Shown here in pieces: positions 57,091 to 64,000 of a DNA stretch of 64,000 nt; position 1 is the first letter of the stretch, and each line of letters opens with the position of its first letter. The DNA comes from Corynebacterium alimapuense. GTDB lineage: Bacteria; Actinomycetota; Actinomycetes; Mycobacteriales; Mycobacteriaceae. Position numbers and translations under genes: made by a program. The DNA is taken from the NCBI RefSeq assembly GCF_003716585.1, contig NZ_PTJO01000003.1, positions 496,001-560,000 of the forward strand, in the 5' to 3' direction. The notes under the pieces are model-generated. The model searched no databases. It had not been told where the DNA came from and was given only the letters and a program-made list of their open reading frames with translations.

Positions 57091-58307
57091 TAGGACGTAC
57101 GCTCCCAGAATGCCGGGCCAAGGGGCTCAATGAAGTTGCCCTTAGCGACGAAGTAACCTTCTTCATCGACTTCGATCGGCAGCTGCGGCAGCGCACGGGC
57201 CGCCGGGCCGAAGATCGGCTTACCGTACTGAAGCGCATCGAACTGCGACTGGTGACACGGGCAAAGAATACGGTTCGTCTGAGCCTCAAACAGCGAGGTC
57301 GGGCAGCCGATGTGAGTACAGATCTTCGAGTACGCGTAGTAGTCACCGTAATGGAAGTCTTCCTGACCTTCGCGCTCGATGGCCTTTTCGGCATCAGCAG
57401 TGCGCAGGCGGATCAGCATCACGGGGTTACGCGGACCGTGGATCGAGTGCATGTGATTTTCATAGACATCGCGGGAAGGATCGTAGTTCTCGCCATCGTT
57501 AGCATCTTCTGCAGTCAACGGGTAGACAGTCTCCATTGCGCCGGCATCTAGATCTTCGGCACGAACACGAACCAGCCGAGAAATACCAGTGGTGGTCCAG
57601 TGAGTACCAGAATCGCCGGTGTGTTCTTCAGCGATGGCACCAGTGTCACGAGCCAAGTAGAGAGTGACCCCTTCGTTGTGAAGAGTCCAACCTGAAGTCC
57701 AGAGAGTGCCATCGCCCATGATACCGAGCTCGCTGGCCTTCCACGGGTTCTTGATCATGCCGCCCAAAGGAGCAACTACGACCAAACCTGCGAGAATTCC
57801 AGCTCCGCCGAGCAGACCCTGCAGCGCCTTGCGGCGGCCTAGGGTCGAGGTCTCCCAAGAATCATTCAGCAAAGCAGTAATCGTACGGCGATCAACCTCT
57901 TCCGAGGGACCATCGTGGCGACGCTGCACCGAAATCTCTTCCGGGACAATTCGCTTAACGTAGAGAACAACCGCAAAGCCCAATCCCAGGATTGACAAAC
58001 CTGAGGTCACACCCAGTAGCGGGGTGTAGAGGGTATGGAACATGTGGTTATCGTCGCCGAGCAGTTGGAACTGCCAAGGCCAGAAGATGTAGACACCAAG
58101 GAAAGCGATGCCGGCGAGAATACCGATGGCCAGCCAGATGTAAATGGCACGAACAGCACGCTTCTCAGCGGGATCGTTGGCTACGGGGAAACGTGCCTTG
58201 CGATAAGCGACGGTCACGCCGTCAAGCTCTGTACCCAGGCGCGCGAGCTCGTCATTGCTCATCGCGTTGAGTTCTTGGTCCGTGTAGGTCCTTTTCGAGT
58301 CACTCAT
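57090..58307 (-). CDS. qcrA: Rieske iron-sulfur subunit of cytochrome bc1
   Basis: 405-residue subunit that passes electrons from quinol to QcrC. Three hydrophobic segments in the N-terminal half (about 60-185) are the actinobacterial extension. The [2Fe-2S] ligands are in CTHIGCP near residue 330 and CPCHQSQFD near residue 350. The ATG at 58307 is chosen because it overlaps the qcrC stop by 4 nt (ATGA) and homologues begin MSD/MSN. The open frame to 58364 is out of line with them. The charged N-terminus has an [13 protein letters not shown] motif. Confidence 0.96.
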   Translation of the reverse strand: MSDSKRTYTDQELNAMSNDELARLGTELDGVTVAYRKARFPVANDPAEKRAVRAIYIWLAIGILAGIAFLGVYIFWPWQFQLLGDDNHMFHTLYTPLLGVTSGLSILGLGFAVVLYVKRIVPEEISVQRRHDGPSEEVDRRTITALLNDSWETSTLGRRKALQGLLGGAGILAGLVVVAPLGGMIKNPWKASELGIMGDGTLWTSGWTLHNEGVTLYLARDTGAIAEEHTGDSGTHWTTTGISRLVRVRAEDLDAGAMETVYPLTAEDANDGENYDPSRDVYENHMHSIHGPRNPVMLIRLRTADAEKAIEREGQEDFHYGDYYAYSKICTHIGCPTSLFEAQTNRILCPCHQSQFDALQYGKPIFGPAARALPQLPIEVDEEGYFVAKGNFIEPLGPAFWERTS

Positions 58308-59194
58308 GAGCGGGATCCAATCCACATAGCAGCTGCACCGACGAGGGTGATGCCGATAAACCACATGGCCAAGCCTTCATTGACTGGGCCAAGACCGCCG
58401 AGGGACCAACCACCGGGAGAGGGGTTTTCCTTAGCGTTCTTAATGAAGGCGATGATGTCCTTCTTCTCGTCAGCACTGAGCTGACGATCAGAGAAGGCCG
58501 GCATGTTCTGCGGGCCAGTGAGCATCGCCTGGTAGATTTCCTGCTCATTCGCTGGGTCAAGACCCGGAGCGTACTTACCGGAGGACAGCGCGCCGCCGCG
58601 ACCGGTGAAGTTATGGCAGGAAGCACAGTTCAAGCGGAAGAGCTCAGAGCCACGGGCGATATCCTCGGCGGCCATCTGGCCATCGAAGTTTTCTCCGCGG
58701 AGCTCCTCCATAGCAAGGGTGCCGTCTTCGTTGAACACGAGTTCCGGTCCACCGCCATTGGCAGCAACATATGCGGCCATAGCCAGCGTCTGCTGCTCGG
58801 TGTATCGAGGAGTCTTGCGCTCGGCCTGTGCGTCGTTAGACATCATCGGCATGCGTCCGGAGTGGACCTGGAAGTAGACCGCTCCTTCGCCAGCACCGAT
58901 CAGAGATGGGCCACGATCGGGCACACCCTGCAGGTTGGCACCGTGACAGGTGATGCAGGCAACTTCGTAGAGGTCTTTGCCTTCTTGGATCAATGCCTGG
59001 TCATCAGACTGCGCGGTGGCGATCTGAGCGTCCGGGGTAAGGGCCGTCGCCAAAACGCCTGCGCCGGTAAGGCCCAGGGTTAGGGCGAAGGCGCCAGCTA
59101 CGGTCCGTCGCATTTTACGGCGATTTCGAACCTTCTTGGCCGACGGGGACGACGTTGTGTCGTCCGCGGGGGCGGTATTCGGGGTGGTTTCCAT
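58304..59194 (-). CDS. qcrC: Di-haem cytochrome c subunit of cytochrome bc1
   Basis: Membrane-anchored cytochrome c that hands electrons straight to the aa3 oxidase, so no soluble cytochrome c is needed. The 296-residue protein has a basic N-terminus with one membrane segment (about 30-52), haem motif 1 CITCH (80-84), haem motif 2 CASCH (190-194), and a C-terminal membrane anchor (about 270-292). Two CxxCH motifs are expected for actinobacterial QcrC. It lies 70 bp after ctaE and overlaps qcrA. Confidence 0.96.
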   Translation of the reverse strand: METTPNTAPADDTTSSPSAKKVRNRRKMRRTVAGAFALTLGLTGAGVLATALTPDAQIATAQSDDQALIQEGKDLYEVACITCHGANLQGVPDRGPSLIGAGEGAVYFQVHSGRMPMMSNDAQAERKTPRYTEQQTLAMAAYVAANGGGPELVFNEDGTLAMEELRGENFDGQMAAEDIARGSELFRLNCASCHNFTGRGGALSSGKYAPGLDPANEQEIYQAMLTGPQNMPAFSDRQLSADEKKDIIAFIKNAKENPSPGGWSLGGLGPVNEGLAMWFIGITLVGAAAMWIGSRS

Positions 59195-59264
59195 CAGTTT
59201 CCCTTTTGAAAATCGTGAACGGAAAGTGAAGGGCTGTAGGCCCAGTAACTCGGCGGACTACGGC

Positions 59265-59879
59265 CTACTGGATGAAGTAAATAACGATGAAGAGGCCGAT
59301 CCAGACAACGTCAACGAAGTGCCAGTAGTACGACGTCACCATGGCCGCGGTGGCCTGTGCCGGCGTGAACTTAGCGCGACCAATCCTCATGAGGACAACC
59401 ACGAAGCCCAGCACGCCAGCTAAGACGTGTGCGGCGTGGAAGCCCGTTGTAATGAAGAAGACCGAGCCATAGACACTCGATTGGATAGTCATCCCATGAT
59501 GGACAAGCTCGTAATACTCAAAGCTCTGACCAGCAAGGAAGGTTGTTCCTAACAAAATGGTTATAAGGAACCACTTTCGAAGACCATAAACGTCACCCCT
59601 TTCAGCTGCGAAGACGCCCATCTGCGCGGTGAAGGAGGAGGACACCAGAATAACGGTGATGGCCAGAGCATAAGGAACATTAAGATGCTCCGCTTGCTCC
59701 GCCCAGTCTCCTGCTTGACCGTTAGCACGCGAAGTAAAATACATCGCGAACAGACCGGCGAAGAACATCAATTCCTGCGACAGGAACACGATGGTGCCAA
59801 CACTGACCATATTGGGTCGGTTAAGTGCCGGCACACGTTGTGGTGCTGCCATACCTGGGTTTGAAATTGCGCTCGTCAC
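59265..59879 (-). CDS. ctaE: Cytochrome c oxidase subunit III
   Basis: Subunit III of the aa3 oxidase, forming the bc1-aa3 supercomplex with QcrABC. The 204-residue protein has five hydrophobic segments and begins with [19 protein letters not shown] (about residues 11-29). [15 protein letters not shown] and [14 protein letters not shown] are subunit III hallmarks. The GTG at 59879 is chosen because homologues start MTSA; an upstream start at 59915 is unsupported. A -10 CATACT ends 7 nt before it, so the mRNA is probably leaderless. Subunit I (ctaD) is not in this window. Confidence 0.95.
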   Translation of the reverse strand: MTSAISNPGMAAPQRVPALNRPNMVSVGTIVFLSQELMFFAGLFAMYFTSRANGQAGDWAEQAEHLNVPYALAITVILVSSSFTAQMGVFAAERGDVYGLRKWFLITILLGTTFLAGQSFEYYELVHHGMTIQSSVYGSVFFITTGFHAAHVLAGVLGFVVVLMRIGRAKFTPAQATAAMVTSYYWHFVDVVWIGLFIVIYFIQ

Positions 59880-59886
59880 GTAAGAC

Positions 59887-59892
59887 AGTATG
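59887..59892 (-). promoter_or_regulatory. -10 box of the ctaE-qcrCAB operon, leaderless
   Basis: CATACT, 7 nt before the ctaE GTG. A -35-like GTGACT lies at 59910-59915 with a 17-bp spacer. Confidence 0.55.
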
Positions 59893-60532
59893 ACGGGTCT
59901 GAATGCGGAAGTCACCTCATCTCCCCCCGCAAAGAAGAGAGAGCATCGACACCACCAGCAGGTTTATGGATCGAAAAAATCGATAGAAAAACTTCCCCAC
60001 CCCCGGGAACTATTTCGATCCCCCCACCGACGCTGCATTTCTGCAGGTCACCCACCACCAGGGAGTCCCCAGCTCCATATTGGCAGTTGCTGGCGGTAAC
60101 CATACCGCATCTCGTAGCACCTGCGCAGGAAACTCGCCAACCTCCATAGAGATCCAGATCACAGGCCAAGAATAGCGGAATATAGAGCTTCCAACTTTCG
60201 GATGACCCCCCGTGAACTGCACCTTTCCTCCTCCCATAACTATCGGGCGCCCCTCTTCCCCACTGCGGAGACGTCAGCGCTAAGCAGTCACTCCACCCCT
60301 GACGCCTAGCAGCAATCTGGTCGCGTCCTTCGCTCCGGGGCTCAGCCGACACAACGCGGGAGCTCGCACCCCACCAGTCATGGAGTTCGCCAGGGCCAGA
60401 CCACTTTCAGATACAGCACTAATGCTGCGGACTAGGAAACGGCTGTACCCAACTAACTCCAGCACCAGGCTCTCCCAACTGCCACAGCTAGATCCAAGTG
60501 ATCCGAGGTTCGCACCAATCCCAGATACAAGA
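59893..60532. other. Intergenic region between ctaF terminator and ctaE promoter
   Basis: About 640 bp without a convincing gene. A 146-codon frame on the minus strand (59912-60352) lacks a protein-like composition, a ribosome binding site and homology that I recognise. Expression signals for ctaE lie at its edge. I see no RNA gene. Confidence 0.5.
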
Positions 60533-60571
60533 AAACACCCGCTCCCTCAGATCGCGAGGGAGCGGGTGTTT
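60533..60571 (-). terminator. Rho-independent terminator of ctaC-ctaF
   Basis: 16-bp perfect stem (AAACACCCGCTCCCTC and complement) with a 7-nt loop. Minus-strand T-run (TGTTTTCTTG) follows. It is about 40 bp after the ctaF stop. Confidence 0.9.
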
Positions 60572-60609
60572 CGGATTTGTGCGTGGCCAGAAAAGTCAGG
60601 CCGAGTAAA

Positions 60610-61041
60610 TCAGTGCTTTTCCTTAGGCAGTCCGTACTGCAGGTTGAGCATGGTGGTAGCCCAGATCAATAGGACAGCGCCCAGGGCGATGAGCCAGAAG
60701 AACCAGAAGGCAATACCAAGGCCCAAGACCATGATCGCACCGGCCATGGTGGCTGGCCAGATCGAGTTCGGGGAATAGAAGCCCAAGATGCCAGCCTTAT
60801 CGGCAACCTCTGCTTCTTCCCAATCCTCGGGAAGGATATCGATCCTTCGCTCAGTGAAATGAAGGTAGGCGCCGAGCATCAACGCTAGGCCAAAGGAAAG
60901 GACTAGAGCAGTAATACCGACCCACTCAGTGCGGAAGAGGTAGGCGTCATCTGCCACATAGCTGGTAGCAAAGATGTAGACGCCTGCCATCACAGCGAGG
61001 AATGCGGCGATGCTGTACATCAGTTTCGCGCTTGAACGCAT
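60610..61041 (-). CDS. ctaF: Cytochrome c oxidase subunit IV (actinobacterial type)
   Basis: Small accessory oxidase subunit specific to actinobacteria, 143 residues. It has four hydrophobic segments, a conserved [20 protein letters not shown] loop between segments 2 and 3 (about residues 65-85), and a C-terminal [12 protein letters not shown] tail. Length and tail match the corynebacterial CtaF. It lies 15 bp after ctaC, forming a ctaC-ctaF unit. Confidence 0.95.
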   Translation of the reverse strand: MRSSAKLMYSIAAFLAVMAGVYIFATSYVADDAYLFRTEWVGITALVLSFGLALMLGAYLHFTERRIDILPEDWEEAEVADKAGILGFYSPNSIWPATMAGAIMVLGLGIAFWFFWLIALGAVLLIWATTMLNLQYGLPKEKH

Positions 61042-61056
61042 GGTGTTTCTCCTCGT

Positions 61057-62151
61057 TTAGGTGTTGGCGTTGTTATCGACGAAGTTCTCGCCGTCCCAGG
61101 TCTGACGATCTGAGTTGAACGGCTGAGTCGACGTTGCATAGGGCGCTTCGCCGATGGAAGCCAGAGCATCAGAGTTCGGAGCATCCGGGTTGTCGATGCG
61201 GAACTGCATGTAGTCAGTGAATGCCTCCGGAGAGACTGCACGAAGCTCGAAGTTCATCATGGCGTGGTAGGTGCCACACATCTCAGCACAGCGTCCGACG
61301 AAGGCTCCTTCTTCTTCGATAGCCTCAATCTGGAAAGCGCGCTGCTGCTGGTTGGTCTCCGGGTGTGCGTAAGCATCGCGCTTAAACAGGAACTCGGGGA
61401 TCCAGAAAGCGTGGGAGACGTCACCGGAAGCCAGCTGGAACTCAATGGCGGTATCGGTAGGAAGGACCAAGACCGGAACTTCCTCAGTGGTGCCGAGGGT
61501 TTCGATCTGGTTGAAGTGGAGGTAGGACTGATCGCCCTTAGACATGCCGTGAATCGGGTTCGGATTCTCGACCGACTCCTCATCGTCATACTTAGACTCT
61601 TCAGCGATGGCTTGGCGTTCCTCATCCAGTCCGTCATAGACGGTTCCGGTCGGGCTAAGCTCCGAGCCGACCTGCTGGTAGCCGAACTTCCAGTTCCACT
61701 GGAAAGCAGTTACGTCGACAACAACCTCTGGATCCTTGTCCAAGGCCGTGACCTTCTGCTGAGTCTGGACGGTGAAGAAGAACAGTCCCATGACGATGAA
61801 GATCGGGAGGATCGTCAGTACGAGCTCGAGGGGAATGTTGTACTGCAGCTGCTTCGGGAACTCACCCTTGCCCTGCTTTTCAGCCTTCTTTGCGCCCCAG
61901 CGGAAGATCGCCACGAGGAACAATGCCCACATGATGATGCCGATGATCCAGGCGGTAACCCACACCCAAACCCAGAAGTTGTACATGGAGGTAGCTTCTG
62001 GGGTAATACCCGTCGGCCAACCCATGCCGAGAATCTTGCTGACGCTCTCCGGGGGAGCGACGTCACAGCCGGCGAGCGCTAAGCCACCGAGTGCCATCAC
62101 TCCGCCGAGACTCGCCTTACGGGCGAAGCCACGCTTTTTACGCTGTTCCAC
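61057..62151 (-). CDS. ctaC: Cytochrome c oxidase subunit II (lipoprotein)
   Basis: Carries the CuA centre that receives electrons from QcrC. The 364-residue protein starts at GTG 62151 (VEQRKKRGFARK in the open frame; the AGGAAGG ribosome binding site is 9 nt upstream). It has a signal peptide with lipobox LAGC near residue 28, two membrane segments (about 58-85 and 105-130), and a cupredoxin domain. CuA ligands are in GRCAEMCGTYHAMM, near residue 288. A charged insertion (about residues 170-200; EERQAIAEESKYDDEES) precedes the cupredoxin fold, as in corynebacterial CtaC. The upstream open frame to 62190 is not used. Processing would need LspA. Confidence 0.95.
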   Translation of the reverse strand: MEQRKKRGFARKASLGGVMALGGLALAGCDVAPPESVSKILGMGWPTGITPEATSMYNFWVWVWVTAWIIGIIMWALFLVAIFRWGAKKAEKQGKGEFPKQLQYNIPLELVLTILPIFIVMGLFFFTVQTQQKVTALDKDPEVVVDVTAFQWNWKFGYQQVGSELSPTGTVYDGLDEERQAIAEESKYDDEESVENPNPIHGMSKGDQSYLHFNQIETLGTTEEVPVLVLPTDTAIEFQLASGDVSHAFWIPEFLFKRDAYAHPETNQQQRAFQIEAIEEEGAFVGRCAEMCGTYHAMMNFELRAVSPEAFTDYMQFRIDNPDAPNSDALASIGEAPYATSTQPFNSDRQTWDGENFVDNNANT

Positions 62152-62589
62152 GTGTGTCTGCCTTCCTGTCCACGCTAAATCCTTGAACACTGGTGAAGCA
62201 TTCCTAATTCAGCAGGATAGTTCATGAATGAACTCCATCCACGGGCTTTACCCCTGCCAACTCAGGCCCACTTAGTCACCAGTGCCACACAAAGTACTCA
62301 GAATATTACAGCCCCTGCGGGTTAACCGCCCAATGCTGCAAAACCACTCCATAACCGATGTAACCCATCTCACAGTGACCGCTAGCCTGCGTCAACCTAA
62401 AGTATCAACCCGTTCGGGGAGACTTTCAGCCCCTTTGCCCCTCACCATCACTAACCCACACCCGTCTTCACTAATCACGTCAAAACAACCTCGATTTCGT
62501 GGCGGTTTCCCCTAGGAAGGCTCAAGAGTCGTATCGTGGGACAGACCCTTCTACATTCCCGTTAATATATGAGGAGAACACTTCCCACC
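62152..62589. other. Divergent promoter region between ctaC and asnB
   Basis: About 440 bp without a gene. A -10-like TAATAT for ctaC lies at 62303-62308 on the minus strand. TAATAT for asnB lies at 62563-62568 on the plus strand. The centre is moderately AT-rich and may hold regulator sites, but I cannot assign any. Confidence 0.5.
62303..62308 (-). promoter_or_regulatory. Candidate -10 box of ctaC
   Basis: TAATAT on the minus strand preceded by TG (extended -10). A weak -35-like TTGGGC stands 19 nt upstream. It would give a leader of about 145 nt. Confidence 0.45.
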
Positions 62590-64000
62590 ATGTGCGGCTT
62601 CCTTGGCATGCTTACCAGCGGCGGAAATGCGTCCACTTTCGTTGACGCCGCGACCAGGGCGCTGCCATGCATGCGCCACCGCGGCCCAGACGAGGCCGGG
62701 ACTTGGAATGATGAATCAGCCATTTTCGGCTTTAATCGTCTTTCCATCGTTGACCTTGAGCACTCCCACCAGCCCTTGGTGTGGGGCCCGGCAGATACTC
62801 CAGAGCGCTACACCCTCATCTTCAACGGCGAGATTTACAACTACGTTGAGCTGCGAGCTGAACTCAAAGAGGCTGGTCACACCTTCCATACTGAAGGCGA
62901 CTCCGAGACCATTGTGGTGGGATACCACCATTGGGGCGAGGACGTCGTCGAGCATCTGCGTGGCATGTTCGCCTTCGCAATTTGGGACACCCTCGAACAG
63001 GTCATGTTCGTCGGACGTGACCAATTCGGTATCAAGCCCCTGTTCTACGCCACCTCCCCCGTCGGCACCGTATTCGCCTCGGAGAAGAAGTCTATCCTCG
63101 AGATGGCTCCCGAGCTGGGTCTGGATCTCAGCCTTGACCGGCGTGCCATCGAGCACTACGTAGATCTGCAGTACGTGCCGGAGCCAGAGTCTTTGCACTC
63201 CGCCATTCGCCGCGTCGAATCAGGCTGCACGGTCACGCTGCGACCGGGAGAAGAGGTCGTCGCAAAGCGGTATTTCAAGCCGCAGTTTCCCATCACCGCC
63301 GTTCCCAAGGGAGCAGAGCAGGATCTCTTCGATCGGATCGCCAAGGTGATGGAAGACTCGGTGGAAAAGCACATGCGTGCCGATGTGACCGTCGGATCTT
63401 TCCTCTCTGGAGGCATCGATTCCACCGCCATCGCCACCCTGGCTAAGCGTCATAATCCGAACCTGCTGACCTTTACTACTGGTTTTGAGCGCGAGGGTTA
63501 TTCCGAGGTAGATGTAGCCGCCGAGTCAGCTGCCGCCATCGGGGTGGAACACATCGTCAAGGTGGTCTCCCCAGAGGAATATGCCTCCGCCATCCCGAAA
63601 ATCATGTGGTACCTCGATGATCCGGTGGCTGATCCTTCTCTGGTCCCGCTGTATTTTGTGGCTCAAGAAGCTCGCAAACACGTCAAGGTTGTGCTCTCCG
63701 GTGAGGGTGCCGATGAGCTCTTCGGCGGCTACACCATCTACAAAGAACCGCTCTCCCTCGCTCCCTTCGAAAAGCTCCCCTCCCCACTACTCAAGGGCCT
63801 GCGTCAACTCAGTCGGGTGCTTCCTGATGGGGTCAAGGGCAAGTCGCTGCTCGACCGCGGAACTCAGACCATGGAAGAGCGCTACTACGGCAATGCTCGT
63901 TCCTTCAGCTTCGAGCAAATGGAGCGAGTGATCCCTTGGGCCAAGCCGGAGTGGGACCACAAAGAGGTCACCGCCCCGATCTATCAGGTCTCTCAGGACA
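62590..64000 (+). CDS. asnB: Asparagine synthase (glutamine-hydrolysing), 3' end outside window
   Basis: Class II amidotransferase; in corynebacteria the orthologue LtsA transfers glutamine nitrogen to the meso-DAP side chain of peptidoglycan precursors rather than making free asparagine. The first 470 codons are present. Cys2 (MCGFLG) is the glutaminase nucleophile. RHRGPDEAGTW and FNGEIYNYVELR follow in the Ntn domain. The synthetase domain has the PP-loop SFLSGGIDSTAIA and LSGEGADELFGGY. GAGGAG stands 13 nt upstream of the ATG, a rather long spacing. It is divergent from ctaC, as in mycobacteria (Rv2201). Confidence 0.94.
   Translation, partial: MCGFLGMLTSGGNASTFVDAATRALPCMRHRGPDEAGTWNDESAIFGFNRLSIVDLEHSHQPLVWGPADTPERYTLIFNGEIYNYVELRAELKEAGHTFHTEGDSETIVVGYHHWGEDVVEHLRGMFAFAIWDTLEQVMFVGRDQFGIKPLFYATSPVGTVFASEKKSILEMAPELGLDLSLDRRAIEHYVDLQYVPEPESLHSAIRRVESGCTVTLRPGEEVVAKRYFKPQFPITAVPKGAEQDLFDRIAKVMEDSVEKHMRADVTVGSFLSGGIDSTAIATLAKRHNPNLLTFTTGFEREGYSEVDVAAESAAAIGVEHIVKVVSPEEYASAIPKIMWYLDDPVADPSLVPLYFVAQEARKHVKVVLSGEGADELFGGYTIYKEPLSLAPFEKLPSPLLKGLRQLSRVLPDGVKGKSLLDRGTQTMEERYYGNARSFSFEQMERVIPWAKPEWDHKEVTAPIYQVSQD

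Noticed and set aside
59912..60352. 146-codon minus-strand ORF in the gap upstream of ctaE
   Set aside because: No ribosome binding site, no recognisable family, Gly/Cys/Trp/Arg-rich; would overlap the ctaE promoter.
61264..62082. 272-codon plus-strand ORF
   Set aside because: Antisense to ctaC, which has the CuA motif and lipobox.

Overview
The window is a stretch of actinobacterial chromosome, most likely Corynebacterium. The case rests on four things: lineage-specific envelope genes (a mycolyltransferase-type esterase, the GT-C mannosyltransferases MptA and MptC, PimB', and an LtsA-type asparagine synthetase); a division cluster without ftsA or mreB; a QcrCAB/CtaE cytochrome bc1-aa3 branch with a di-haem QcrC; and gene order that, from memory, matches the C. 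glutamicum and M. tuberculosis (about Rv1536-Rv1547 and Rv2145c-Rv2201) chromosomes. The species cannot be named from sequence alone. I see no tRNA, rRNA, insertion sequence, prophage, CRISPR array or defence island.

Layout. 1-16 kb is a mixed housekeeping block: dnaE1 (running off the left edge), rarD, an lspA-rluD-unknown membrane protein operon, a lipoprotein paired with an ABC-F ATPase, an MTB12-like lipoprotein, L-asparaginase, and ileS-eamA-dinB behind an isoleucine T-box. 16-36 kb is the division/cell-wall (dcw) cluster, read leftwards: mraZ, rsmH, ftsL-like, ftsI, murE, murF, mraY, murD, ftsW, murG, murC, ftsQ, ftsZ, pgeF, yggS, sepF, yggT, divIVA, closed by a strong terminator. 36.5-43.7 kb holds a DUF3040 membrane protein, a HEPN-like protein, a GNAT acetyltransferase, a polyprenyl diphosphate synthase with mptA, and the divergent pair of an Rv2175c-like DNA-binding protein and pknL. 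43.7-54.4 kb is envelope and central metabolism: mycolyltransferase-like esterase, aroG, RNase AS, mptC-like GT, an acyltransferase-3 protein, a PlsC acyltransferase, glucokinase, pimB', and two NlpC/P60 hydrolases. 55.4-62.2 kb is the respiratory block ctaE-qcrC-qcrA-qcrB and ctaC-ctaF. asnB/ltsA starts at 62590 and runs off the right edge.

How it works together. Most of the window serves one task, building and dividing a mycolate/arabinogalactan/lipomannan envelope. Lipid II is made by MurC-G and MraY and polymerised and cross-linked by FtsW/FtsI under FtsZ-SepF-FtsQ-FtsL. Polar growth is scaffolded by DivIVA, cutting is done by NlpC/P60 enzymes, PknL gives serine/threonine kinase control, and polyprenyl phosphate and mannosyltransferases supply lipomannan.

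The most informative non-coding signals are: an mraZ promoter with three GTGGGG boxes at exact 10-bp spacing, two in the spacer and one just downstream of the -10; a translational-type ultrashort T-box before ileS; a ydaO-type (c-di-AMP) riboswitch before the second NlpC/P60 gene; several -10 boxes 6-7 nt before a start codon (likely leaderless mRNAs); and a perfect 66-bp tandem duplication inside divIVA. I found no convincing wholly new multi-gene system. The best leads are regulatory architecture and a few uncharacterised proteins.
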